Shown here in pieces: positions 8,560-17,140 of a DNA stretch of 64,000 nt (position 1 is the first letter of the stretch; every line of letters starts with the position of its first letter). The position numbers and the translations under genes were made by a program. The stretch covers positions 248,001-312,000 of the forward strand of contig NZ_JADCKL010000001.1 in NCBI RefSeq assembly GCF_014982975.1, in the 5' to 3' direction. The notes under the pieces were generated by a model. The model worked only from the letters and a program-made list of their open reading frames with translations. It did not search any database and was not told the origin of the DNA. This stretch comes from Claveliimonas monacensis (GTDB lineage: Bacteria > Bacillota > Clostridia > Lachnospirales > Lachnospiraceae).

Positions 8560-8928
8560 ATGCAGATGACAGGTTTTGTTTTTGTGGGACTTGGAGGGGC
8601 GGTGGGAGCCCTGCTCAGGTACGCTGTCAGCCTCCTGCCGTACCGGGGAACCTTTCCGGTGCTGACGCTTGTGACGAATATACTGGGTGCCCTGGCCATC
8701 GGACTGATCGCAGGGGCGGCTGCCAAAAGGCAGGCGCCGGAGGGGCTGATCCTGTTTCTGAAGACAGGTGTATGCGGTGGATTTACGACCTTTTCCACCT
8801 TCTCCCTGGAGGCCTGGCAGCTTCTGGAGAAGGGTGAGACGGGACTTTCCGCGCTGTATGTGCTCCTCAGCGTTGTGTTCTGTCTTGCAGGCGTGGCTGC
8901 CGGGATGTGGGCTGCCTCCCGGTGGTAA
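8560..8928 (+). CDS. crcB: Fluoride ion channel CrcB/FluC
   Basis: A 122-residue protein with four transmembrane helices. The motifs GGAVGALLRY, TLVTNILGA and GVCGGFTTFSTFS are diagnostic of the Fluc/CrcB fluoride exporter, a dual-topology dimeric channel that relieves fluoride toxicity. The start at 8560 has AAGAGG about 12 bases upstream; the second Met (8566) is an alternative. The gene ends 62 bases inside the convergent MerR gene, so the two coding sequences overlap at their 3' ends. Confidence 0.92.
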   Translation: MQMTGFVFVGLGGAVGALLRYAVSLLPYRGTFPVLTLVTNILGALAIGLIAGAAAKRQAPEGLILFLKTGVCGGFTTFSTFSLEAWQLLEKGETGLSALYVLLSVVFCLAGVAAGMWAASRW

Positions 8929-9748
8929 ATTCTGCCTGGGTCCGCATGGCTGAAGTGAAAGGCAGGACAACCATAGTCAGATCCAGCGCTGCGTAGAGGA
9001 GCAGGCACAGGCCCTGGAGAAGAATGACTGCGGTCATGGACGGGCTGCCGTCCATCTGTGCCAGCGCCCTGTGGATCAGCCAGATCCGGCTCAGCACCAT
9101 CTGGCCGGCCACGGCAAAGGTAAAGGCGCACAGCAGAAACATCATGGCTGCTTCAGCGGGCATGATCATTCGAAGAAAGACGCCTCTTTCAAGAGCCTTT
9201 GACTTGAGCCGGGTTTTCCAGAGTCCCAGAACGACAGTGAGAAAGCACTGTAGAAAGAGAACCGGTGGCGGCAGAGTGAAGGCAGGGCTGTGTGTCACCT
9301 GAAAAATAAGGATGCCCGTGATGACCAGAAAAGAGCACAGGTTGGCAAGGGCGAACAGAAGATTGCCGGATAGAATGCGCTGTGTCCGATCCAGTGTGTC
9401 CCCAAGAAGGGGACCTTCCACATCCAGATGCGCCAGATCCGCGCCGTTCTTCAGCTTTTGGAGAAGGCGGAGGGACTGCCTTGTCCTGGACAGTTCTTTT
9501 TGTTTGCACTGGATTTTTTCTTCCAGAATGGAGGAGGGAGCGCCGCCGCTCAGATAAAGGCGGACTTCGGTGACGGAAAAATCCAGCAGGCGCAGCTTTT
9601 TTATGATCAGGAGGCGCTGGATCGTTGCGCTGTCGTAATCTTTATATCCATTTTCTTTTTGGGTCGGGTGGATCAGCCCGTTTTCTTCATAGTACCGGAT
9701 GGCCTTGCGGGTCAGCCCGGTCCGTTCCTCAGCTTCCTTGATTTTCAT
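8867..9748 (-). CDS. MerR family regulator with C-terminal membrane segments
   Basis: A 293-residue fusion. Residues 1-70 form a MerR winged-helix domain (MKIKEAEERTGLTRKAIRYY), followed by a coiled-coil linker. The rest contains about four hydrophobic segments (near LLFALANLCSFLVITGILIF, LFLQCFLTVVLGLW, MMFLLCAFTFAVAG and AVILLQGLCLLLYAA), so the regulator is probably membrane-anchored. The start at 9748 has GGAGG 8 bases upstream; upstream in-frame ATGs do not. It reads from a MerR-type promoter with a 19-bp spacer and is probably autoregulated. Its 3' end overlaps crcB by 62 bp. The signal it senses is unknown. Confidence 0.85.
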   Translation of the reverse strand: MKIKEAEERTGLTRKAIRYYEENGLIHPTQKENGYKDYDSATIQRLLIIKKLRLLDFSVTEVRLYLSGGAPSSILEEKIQCKQKELSRTRQSLRLLQKLKNGADLAHLDVEGPLLGDTLDRTQRILSGNLLFALANLCSFLVITGILIFQVTHSPAFTLPPPVLFLQCFLTVVLGLWKTRLKSKALERGVFLRMIMPAEAAMMFLLCAFTFAVAGQMVLSRIWLIHRALAQMDGSPSMTAVILLQGLCLLLYAALDLTMVVLPFTSAMRTQAEFTTGRQPTSRQPRLQDRTQR

Positions 9749-9785
9749 GCTGTCATCCTCCGGTTTCATACGTTTCTGTGCTTCC

Positions 9786-9816
9786 TTTATAGCATGTTCC
9801 CCCGGGGAACAGTCAA
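9786..9816 (-). promoter_or_regulatory. MerR-type promoter with 19-bp spacer and palindromic operator
   Basis: On the minus strand, -35 TTGACT (9811-9816) and -10 TATAAA (9786-9791) are separated by 19 bp. That is longer than the 17-bp optimum and is the hallmark of promoters untwisted by MerR proteins. The spacer holds a perfect palindrome, GTTCCCC-C-GGGGAAC (9796-9810). It lies 38 bases upstream of the MerR gene. Confidence 0.8.
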
Positions 9817-9863
9817 TAGGAAACACAAAAATCTATACGGCCGACAGCCTTTTTTGCGGATAC

Positions 9864-9892
9864 TTGCAGGGAGAAGGGAAATTAGATAAAAT
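9864..9892 (+). promoter_or_regulatory. Promoter of the ABC-F gene
   Basis: -35 TTGCAG (9864-9869), 17-bp spacer, -10 TAAAAT (9887-9892). A leader of about 70 bases with a small CCTGC/GCAGG hairpin precedes the gene. Confidence 0.6.
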
Positions 9893-9967
9893 AGCGTCGG
9901 GTGCAGTGTTTTTTGTGCGCCTAAAGATGCCCTGCAGAGGCAGGAAATATATGGAGAGGTTTTACTT

Positions 9968-11758
9968 ATGAATATCATCAACATAGAACACATCAGCAAA
10001 ATATTTGGCGGGAAAACAATCTTTGAGGACGCTTCTTGTGGTGTGCAGGAGGGGGAGAAGACAGGCATTATCGGACTGAACGGAACCGGTAAGACCACCC
10101 TTTTAAGACTTGTGGCAGGTCTTGAGACGCCGGATGAGGGACAGATCATTACACAGAACGGCATCCGCATGGCGTACCTTTCTCAGACGCCGCAGTTCGG
10201 AGAGGAGGAGACTGTGTCCTCCTGGGCCTTCACCGGGGATCCGAATGTGGATTGGAAAGTGCAGAGTAACTTAAATGAACTGGGCATCACAGACTGGGAG
10301 GCCCGCATCGATACCCTGTCCGGGGGACAGAAAAAGAGGACGGCCATGGCAAAGGTGTTGGCCGATTCCTTTGACGTGCTTCTTCTGGATGAGCCTACCA
10401 ACCATCTGGACCAAGAGATGATAGGCTGGCTGGAGGAGTATCTGAAAGCTTTCCGGGGGACCATTCTGATGGTGACCCACGACCGGTATTTCCTTGATAA
10501 GGTGACAAACCGGATCCTGGAGATCGATGACGGAAAGATCTTCAGCTACGAGGCCGGCTATTCCGGTTTCCTTGAGCAGAAAGCGGCCCGTGAGGAGATG
10601 GAGCTTGCCTCTGAGAGAAAGCGCCGGAGCGTGCTGCGTATGGAGCTGGAGTGGGCAAAGAGGGGGTGCCGCGCCAGAACCACCAAGCAGAAAGCCAGAC
10701 TGGAGAGACTGGAAGCGCTGAAAAATCAGACAGGACCTGTGGCGGAAGAGACGGCACGGATTGATTCCGTGGAGACAAGAATGGGAAAGAAAACCGTGGA
10801 ACTCCACCATGTAAGCAAGGCATACGGAGAGCAGATCCTCATCCGTGATTTTGACTATATTTTTCTCAAGAACCAGAAAGTGGGGATCGTAGGACCTAAC
10901 GGCTGCGGAAAATCTACGCTTCTTAAGATCATTGCCGGGCAGACGGAGCCGGATGAGGGCCAGGTGGAAGTGGGAGAGACCGTGCGCATTGCCTATTTTT
11001 CCCAGGAGCTGCCCCAGATGGATATAAAACAGCGGGTCATTGACTATGTGAAAGATATCGGTGAATATGTGCAGACAAAAGAGGGCAGGATCACTGCATC
11101 CCAGATGCTGGAGCGCTTCCTTTTCACACCGGAAATGCAGTATTCCCCGGTTGAAAAGCTGTCCGGCGGGGAGAAAAAGAGGCTGTATCTGCTGGGGATT
11201 CTGCAGTCTAATCCCAATTTCCTTGTGCTGGATGAGTGTACCAATGATCTGGATATTCCTACTATGACGATCCTGGAAGACTATCTTTCCTCTTTTACGG
11301 GGATTGTGGTGACCGTCTCCCATGATCGGTATTTCCTGGACAATGTGGCGGATCGGATTTTTGAGTTCTCCGGCAATGGAACGCTTACACAGTATGAAGG
11401 CGGATATACGGACTATATCCAGGCCAGGGGCCAGTCTGTCCCGGATGTGAAAGCAGGGGCCGGAAGCGACAGAAAAGCTGAGGCTGGAAAGGAGAAAGAC
11501 TGGAAAAAGCCGCGGAGTACAAAGCTGAAATTCTCCTACAAAGAACAGAGAGAATATGAGACCATCGATGAAGATATCGCGGCGCTGGAAGAAAAGATTG
11601 AGAAGCTGGATGCAGATATCATGGCCAATGCCACAAACTCTGTGAAGCTGAAAGAGCTGATGGAGGAAAAGGACAGGGTGCAGGAAGAGCTGGATGAAAA
11701 AATGGAAAGATGGGTCTATCTGACAGAGCTGGCAGAAAAAATTGCGGAACAGGGGTAA
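9968..11758 (+). CDS. ABC-F family ATPase (Uup/YdiF-like)
   Basis: A 596-residue soluble protein with two ABC nucleotide-binding domains and no membrane part. The first has Walker A GLNGTGKTT, signature LSGGQKKR and LLLDEPTNHLD. The second has GPNGCGKST, LSGGEKKR and VLDECTNDLD, where Cys replaces the usual Pro in the Walker B region. A charged linker of about 80 residues separates them, and a C-terminal coiled coil (about residues 515-590) fits the Uup-type subgroup. ABC-F proteins act on the ribosome as translation factors; some protect against antibiotics. The short interdomain linker does not by itself argue for a resistance factor. Confidence 0.88.
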   Translation: MNIINIEHISKIFGGKTIFEDASCGVQEGEKTGIIGLNGTGKTTLLRLVAGLETPDEGQIITQNGIRMAYLSQTPQFGEEETVSSWAFTGDPNVDWKVQSNLNELGITDWEARIDTLSGGQKKRTAMAKVLADSFDVLLLDEPTNHLDQEMIGWLEEYLKAFRGTILMVTHDRYFLDKVTNRILEIDDGKIFSYEAGYSGFLEQKAAREEMELASERKRRSVLRMELEWAKRGCRARTTKQKARLERLEALKNQTGPVAEETARIDSVETRMGKKTVELHHVSKAYGEQILIRDFDYIFLKNQKVGIVGPNGCGKSTLLKIIAGQTEPDEGQVEVGETVRIAYFSQELPQMDIKQRVIDYVKDIGEYVQTKEGRITASQMLERFLFTPEMQYSPVEKLSGGEKKRLYLLGILQSNPNFLVLDECTNDLDIPTMTILEDYLSSFTGIVVTVSHDRYFLDNVADRIFEFSGNGTLTQYEGGYTDYIQARGQSVPDVKAGAGSDRKAEAGKEKDWKKPRSTKLKFSYKEQREYETIDEDIAALEEKIEKLDADIMANATNSVKLKELMEEKDRVQEELDEKMERWVYLTELAEKIAEQG

Positions 11759-11763
11759 ACCGC

Positions 11764-11792
11764 TTGACAAAAGTGTGGATCCTTGTTATTAT
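11764..11792 (+). promoter_or_regulatory. Promoter of ilvN
   Basis: -35 TTGACA (11764-11769), 17-bp spacer, -10 TATTAT (11787-11792). An AT-rich 9-bp inverted repeat (11795-11803 with 11810-11818) lies at the transcript 5' end. Confidence 0.75.
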
Positions 11793-11845
11793 TAAAAAAC
11801 AGAACGCACTCTGTTTTTGAAAATCAAGAGAGAAGAGGTGCAGGT

Positions 11846-12385
11846 ATGAAAAGAGTATATTCATTGCTCGTAGATAATAATCCAGGTGTACTGAGCCGTA
11901 TTTCCGGCCTGTTCAGCCGAAGGGGATACAGTATCGACAGCATCACGGCAGGCGTGACGGCGGATCCCAGATTTACGCGGATCACCATCGTGGCCAGCGG
12001 AGATGAGCTGATCCTCTCCCAGATCGAGAAGCAGGTACGCAAGCTGGAGGACGTGATCGAGATCAAGGTGCTGAAGGAAGGAGAGTCCGTTTACCGTGAA
12101 CTGATCATGGTGAAAGTGAGGGCCAACGCAGCCCAGAGAGCGGAGATCATCTCTGTGGCGGACATTTTCCGGGCCAAAGTCGTGGATGTTGAGAAAGGTT
12201 CTCTGATGCTGGAGCTTACCGGAAACCAGTCAAAGCTGGAGGCGTTTTTAAATCTGCTGGACGGATATGAGATCCTGGAGCTGGCAAGAACAGGTATCAC
12301 CGGGCTGTCCCGCGGAATGAAAGATATTACATTTATCGACGAGGACGGACAGAAGAAGACATGGTCTGCGGACGATGAGGCATAG
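11846..12385 (+). CDS. ilvN: Acetolactate synthase small (regulatory) subunit
   Basis: A 179-residue protein with the N-terminal ACT domain (YSLLVDNNPGVLSRISGLF, residues 4-22) and the conserved C-terminal domain of IlvH/IlvN. It binds the large subunit IlvB and gives valine feedback control in branched-chain amino acid synthesis. The start at 11846 has AGAGG about 11 bases upstream; the frame opens earlier at 11783 but inside the promoter region. No large subunit is adjacent, so ilvB must lie elsewhere. The next gene, ilvC, is the following step of the same pathway. Confidence 0.92.
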   Translation: MKRVYSLLVDNNPGVLSRISGLFSRRGYSIDSITAGVTADPRFTRITIVASGDELILSQIEKQVRKLEDVIEIKVLKEGESVYRELIMVKVRANAAQRAEIISVADIFRAKVVDVEKGSLMLELTGNQSKLEAFLNLLDGYEILELARTGITGLSRGMKDITFIDEDGQKKTWSADDEA

Positions 12386-12393
12386 TTGACCGC

Positions 12394-13470
<1,077 letters not shown>

Positions 13471-13500
13471 TCCGTGGTACAGATTTATAAGAGTTTAAGA

Positions 13501-13544
13501 GAGGTATCTTCCGGGGCAGAACACTCCGGGGGATGCCTTTTTTG
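13501..13544 (+). terminator. Intrinsic terminator of the ilvN-ilvC unit
   Basis: A stem of about 15 bp with several G-U pairs (AGGTATC... with ...GATGCCT) is followed by six Ts, 31 bases after the ilvC stop. Confidence 0.8.
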
Positions 13545-13576
13545 TTAAGAGATGTACAAAAATATATCTGACAATA

Positions 13577-13605
13577 TTCCAATTTCTGTTAATTTATGAT
13601 AAAAT
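13577..13605 (+). promoter_or_regulatory. Possible promoter of the PRTase-like gene
   Basis: -35 TTCCAA (13577-13582), 17-bp spacer, -10 TAAAAT (13600-13605). The -35 match is only moderate. Confidence 0.4.
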
Positions 13606-13661
13606 ACGAATTAGCAGAAAAAAGGAAAAATAAGTTGCAGCAGAAGGGAGGAATTGGGAAT

Positions 13662-14303
13662 ATGGATGTGCATTTTGAGGATCTACGCTCCTGGAAAAAC
13701 CCGAAAGCAAGGGTGAAAGTTATGAGAGGTCATTTTGTGACGACGCATTCCCACGTCAACACATACATTGACCTGTCTACCATGAAGTCCAGGTGCAACA
13801 ATGCGAGAGAGACAGCCAAAGTAATGGCAGAGCCGTATCTGGCCACGACAGAGGTAGATACTGTTGTGTGCCTTGACGGCATGGAAGTTGTCGGGACTTT
13901 TATCGCAGACATTCTCTCCAGACCGGGAACGGTGTCCATCAACACGGGAAAGAATATTTCCGTTGTGTCGCCCGAGACGGACAAAGCCGGACAGATGATC
14001 TTTCGTGACAACACAAGAAGGATGATCGAGGGACAGAATATCCTGATCGTGGCAGGGCTTATCACAACAGGCAAGACTATGATGCAGGCCATTGAGAGCA
14101 CTCTGTATTACGGCGGAAGAGTGAACGGAATCTGCGCCGCGTTCAGTCTTGTCTCAAAAGTGGCTGGGATGGATATCAATGCAGTGTTTACGCAGAAGGA
14201 TGTGCCTGGTTACGAGAAATATTCGGATGGAAACTGTCCCATGTGCACGGCGGGGCAGAAAGTAGATGCTTTCGTGAACAGCTATGGACACTCGGCGCTG
14301 TAA
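13662..14303 (+). CDS. Type I phosphoribosyltransferase-like protein
   Basis: A 213-residue protein with the fold and layout of orotate phosphoribosyltransferase-like enzymes. The segment ILIVAGLITTGKTM (about 127-140) aligns with the PRPP-binding loop, but the two acidic residues that normally precede the TTG are Ala-Gly. The C-terminal CPMCTAGQK motif (about 192-200) recalls the cysteine motif of some OPRTases. It may therefore be a degenerate or regulatory PRTase rather than an enzyme. The start at 13662 has AGGGAGG about 13 bases upstream. No pyrimidine genes are adjacent. Confidence 0.7.
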   Translation: MDVHFEDLRSWKNPKARVKVMRGHFVTTHSHVNTYIDLSTMKSRCNNARETAKVMAEPYLATTEVDTVVCLDGMEVVGTFIADILSRPGTVSINTGKNISVVSPETDKAGQMIFRDNTRRMIEGQNILIVAGLITTGKTMMQAIESTLYYGGRVNGICAAFSLVSKVAGMDINAVFTQKDVPGYEKYSDGNCPMCTAGQKVDAFVNSYGHSAL

Positions 14304-14322
14304 AGAGAGTAGTGCGGATAAT

Positions 14323-14358
14323 AAAAAAGACAACCACTGACGGTATGGTTGTCTTTTT
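14323..14358. terminator. Bidirectional intrinsic terminator between the PRTase-like gene and rpsT
   Basis: A 14-bp A/T-tailed stem (AAGACAACCA and its complement) with a run of Ts on the right and As on the left. It serves the rightward PRTase-like gene and the leftward rpsT. Confidence 0.85.
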
Positions 14359-14373
14359 TTAATCTCTTTATTC

Positions 14374-14637
14374 TTAAGCAATTCCGTTAACAGCTTTTGC
14401 TAAACGGGAAATCTTTCTTGCGCAGGTATTCTTGTGATAAACACCCTTGCTTCCTGCTTTGTTGATCTCGATTGTAGCAACTCTAAGAGCTTCTGCAGCA
14501 GCAGCGGCATCTTTGTTTGCAACGGCTGTCTCAACTTTTTTCACGCAGGTCTTAACTTTAGATTTGATTGCCTTATTTCTAGCAGCCTTTGTTTCGTTTA
14601 CTAAAATCCTTTTTTTAGCAGATTTGATGTTAGCCAA
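14374..14637 (-). CDS. rpsT: 30S ribosomal protein S20
   Basis: An 87-residue, Lys/Arg/Ala-rich protein with the S20 N-terminus ANIKSAKKRILVNE. S20 binds 16S rRNA early in 30S assembly. The start is UUG at 14637, because GGAGGT lies 7 bases upstream and the usual MANIKSAKKR start aligns with it; the in-frame ATG at 14652 lies before the Shine-Dalgarno. A UUG start also features in E. coli rpsT, where it is part of autoregulation. Gene order rpsT next to gpr is conserved in Firmicutes. Confidence 0.95.
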   Translation of the reverse strand: MANIKSAKKRILVNETKAARNKAIKSKVKTCVKKVETAVANKDAAAAAEALRVATIEINKAGSKGVYHKNTCARKISRLAKAVNGIA

Positions 14638-14681
14638 CTTGTCCACCTCCATAAAACTATTTCGAAATTAATCGATGACCG

Positions 14682-14714
14682 TTCGTTAGAGCCGGACACG
14701 GACGTTCTAACGAA
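14682..14714 (-). promoter_or_regulatory. Leader hairpin of rpsT
   Basis: A perfect 9-bp stem (TTCGTTAGA, 14682-14690, with TCTAACGAA, 14706-14714) with a 15-base loop lies in the rpsT 5' UTR between promoter and ribosome binding site. It may be an S20 autoregulatory structure; that is inference. Confidence 0.5.
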
Positions 14715-14726
14715 ACATACTAGTTT

Positions 14727-14755
14727 ATTTTATGCCAAGGTTTCCGGGATGTCAA
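14727..14755 (-). promoter_or_regulatory. Strong sigma-A promoter of rpsT
   Basis: On the minus strand, -35 TTGACA (14750-14755), 17-bp spacer, -10 TAAAAT (14727-14732). Confidence 0.85.
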
Positions 14756-14821
14756 TACATATTTCTTAAAATATTGCAAAAACTATCAATAAAAACAGAG
14801 ACTGAAGTGAGGGTATCAGAC

Positions 14822-15778
14822 ATGATTGAGAAGTACAGTATCCGGACAGACCTGGCACTGGAACAAAAAGAACGATTTGAGGCGGACAATGTGGAGATCC
14901 CCGGAGTGGTGCTGGAAGAAAACAACGATGAGGGAAGGAATATCAAAGTGACAACGGTCAGGATCGAGACTGAAAATGGCGCAAAGATCATGGGAAAACC
15001 AGTGGGAACGTATATCACCCTGGAGGCCCCGGAGCTGACCGTGCCGGATGAGGGATATCACAGAGAAGTCTCGGCAGAGATCCTGCAATTCCTCAGACAG
15101 CTCCTGGATATAGGAAAAGAAGATTTCTCCGTCCTGGTGGCGGGACTGGGAAACCGCCAGGTGACGCCGGATGCACTTGGACCGTACGTGGCGGACAATC
15201 TGAATATTACAAGGCACATTGTAAAAGAATACGGGAAATATGCCATGGGAAAAGATCGGGTATGTCTTTTGAGTGCCATTGTGCCCGGAGTCATGGGACA
15301 GACCGGCATGGAGACGGTAGAGATCATCAGGGGTGTGGTGGAGGAGACCAGGCCGGATGCGCTCATCGCCATAGACGCCCTGGCTGCCAGAAACTCCAAA
15401 AGGCTGAACCGCACCGTCCAGATCACAGACACAGGGATCAGCCCGGGGTCGGGGGTGGGAAACCAGAGAAATGCGATCACAGAAGAGACTGTAGGAGTTC
15501 CTGTCATTGCCATTGGTGTGCCCACAGTGGTGGACGCAGCTACGATCGTCAATGACGCCATGGAAAATCTGATCGCACAGATGGAACAGTCGGAGGCGCT
15601 GAAAGGGGTGGGGGTGGTCCTGCAGGGATACAATGGTGCCGAAAAATATGAACTTGTCAAGGAGCTGATCGCCCCGCATCTGAACGGCATGTTTGTCACG
15701 CCGAAAGATGTGGATGAGACGGTAAAGAGGATCAGCTACACCATATCAGAGGCGCTGAACCAGCTATGCTGCTCATAA
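14822..15778 (+). CDS. gpr: GPR endopeptidase (germination protease)
   Basis: A 318-residue aspartic-type spore protease that degrades small acid-soluble spore proteins at germination. It is made as a zymogen in the forespore. The N-terminal IRTDLALE segment matches the autoprocessing region. VLVAGLGNRQVTPDALGP and LIAIDALAARN are family motifs. The start at 14822 has GAGGG about 10 bases upstream; the frame is open from 14732 through the rpsT promoter, which is not plausible coding. It is divergent from rpsT and followed by spoIIP. Confidence 0.95.
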   Translation: MIEKYSIRTDLALEQKERFEADNVEIPGVVLEENNDEGRNIKVTTVRIETENGAKIMGKPVGTYITLEAPELTVPDEGYHREVSAEILQFLRQLLDIGKEDFSVLVAGLGNRQVTPDALGPYVADNLNITRHIVKEYGKYAMGKDRVCLLSAIVPGVMGQTGMETVEIIRGVVEETRPDALIAIDALAARNSKRLNRTVQITDTGISPGSGVGNQRNAITEETVGVPVIAIGVPTVVDAATIVNDAMENLIAQMEQSEALKGVGVVLQGYNGAEKYELVKELIAPHLNGMFVTPKDVDETVKRISYTISEALNQLCCS

Positions 15779-15801
15779 TGCTGACAGAAGCCTCATATAG
15801 T
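15773..15801 (+). promoter_or_regulatory. Candidate sigma-E promoter of spoIIP
   Basis: -10 CATATAGT (15794-15801) and -35 TCATAAT (15773-15779) are 14 bp apart, close to the sigma-E consensus (-35 ATA core, -10 CATACAnT). The -35 overlaps the gpr stop codon. Expression of spoIIP under sigma-E is known in Bacillus. Confidence 0.55.
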
Positions 15802-15842
15802 GTAAAAGCGGCAGAACGGACCGAATAATATGAGACGAGCAG

Positions 15843-17039
15843 GTGGGAGAGCTGTTGGGAAAAAGATGGAGATTAAACAGAATAGCAATGGGAGTGATCC
15901 TGCTTGTACTGGCCCTCTACGGGACCGTGCAGGCGGGATTTCATCCGCTGGATCATATAGGAGGGCAGATGGCAGAGATCCTGCTGGGGCAGTCGGAGAA
16001 GATGTACCTGCCCGGGGCATCCTGTGCAGAACGCAAGATGGACATTTCTGTCCAGAGTCTGCTGGCAGGCGGCATCCGCCTGCTGGCGCCTATTGGAAGT
16101 TACGTGGACAGCCAGGAAACGGAGGAGACAGATGTGGAGGACGACGCCACATATCGGCTGATCCTGGCCCAGCAGGCAGGGGATGAGAATGAAGTGGGAG
16201 CGGACGGAACGCTGGTCAGCGGAACAGACGACTCCGCCCAGACCACCATACATACTTCCGGCACGCCGATAGATACTTCTATCGAAAAAATGAGCAACTT
16301 CGATTACCTGCTGGGCAATTTCTACACAGTGGACAGCACCACCATGATACGGCCCGATGAACTGAATGGAGCGGATCTTCTGAGTAAAAACATGAAGATC
16401 GACCAGAGCACAGAGGGGCCGAAGATTCTGATCTACCACACCCACTCCCAGGAGATGTTTGCAGACTCAGTGGAGGGAGATCCGTCTACTTCCATTGTCG
16501 GGATCGGGGATTATCTTACCACGCTTTTAAATGATACCTACCATATCCCTACCATGCATCACACAGGCGTCTACGACCTGATAGACGGAAAGCTGGACCG
16601 GAGCCTTGCCTATGATCTGGCAAAGCCGGATCTGCAGAAAATCCTGGAGGAAAATCCAAGCATTGAAGTGGTCATTGACCTGCACAGAGACGGTGTGAAT
16701 GAAGGGACGCACCTGGTGACCGAGGTGAATGGGAAGCCCACGGCACAGATCATGTTCTTTAACGGCCTGAGCAAGACGCGGGCCAACGGGGAGATCGACT
16801 ATCTGGCCAATCCCTATATCCAGGATAACCTCTCCTTCTCTTTGCAGATGCAGGTGGCGGCGAACAATGCATACCCTGGATTTACAAGGCGGATCTATCT
16901 GAGGGGCTACCGCTATAACATGCATTTCATGCCTAAAACCCTTCTGGTGGAGGCTGGCGCCCAGACCAACACCGTGGAGGAGATGCGAAATGCTATGGAG
17001 GTGCTGGCTGATCTGCTCCACACGGTACTGGTGGGCTAG
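15843..17039 (+). CDS. spoIIP: Stage II sporulation protein P (SpoIIP)
   Basis: A 398-residue membrane-anchored cell-wall hydrolase of the engulfment DMP complex, with amidase and endopeptidase activity on septal peptidoglycan. An N-terminal transmembrane helix (about 13-32) precedes a variable region and the catalytic domain with ILIYHTHSQEMF (about 203) and VIDLHRDGVN, which carry the zinc-binding His/Glu residues. The GTG at 15843 is the longest start, though its ribosome binding site is weak; a TTG 12 bases downstream (15855) with GGTGGGAG upstream is an alternative. Confidence 0.93.
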   Translation: MGELLGKRWRLNRIAMGVILLVLALYGTVQAGFHPLDHIGGQMAEILLGQSEKMYLPGASCAERKMDISVQSLLAGGIRLLAPIGSYVDSQETEETDVEDDATYRLILAQQAGDENEVGADGTLVSGTDDSAQTTIHTSGTPIDTSIEKMSNFDYLLGNFYTVDSTTMIRPDELNGADLLSKNMKIDQSTEGPKILIYHTHSQEMFADSVEGDPSTSIVGIGDYLTTLLNDTYHIPTMHHTGVYDLIDGKLDRSLAYDLAKPDLQKILEENPSIEVVIDLHRDGVNEGTHLVTEVNGKPTAQIMFFNGLSKTRANGEIDYLANPYIQDNLSFSLQMQVAANNAYPGFTRRIYLRGYRYNMHFMPKTLLVEAGAQTNTVEEMRNAMEVLADLLHTVLVG

Positions 17040-17057
17040 AAACACGCGCTGTTTTAT

Positions 17058-17086
17058 TTGCAAGGCCCTACATTTTGTGCTAATAT
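17058..17086 (+). promoter_or_regulatory. Promoter of the parE-parC operon
   Basis: -35 TTGCAA (17058-17063), 17-bp spacer, -10 TAATAT (17081-17086), 54 bases upstream of parE. Confidence 0.65.
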
Positions 17087-17140
17087 TGAAACAGTGTGTA
17101 GAAAAATACCAGAAATGGGAGAGAAAGGATCGGAAGGAAC

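Noticed and set aside
10271-11770. A 499-codon leftward ORF over the ABC-F gene
   Set aside because: The opposite strand has two perfect ABC domains. The antisense translation is low-quality and His/Leu-rich, typical of shadow ORFs.
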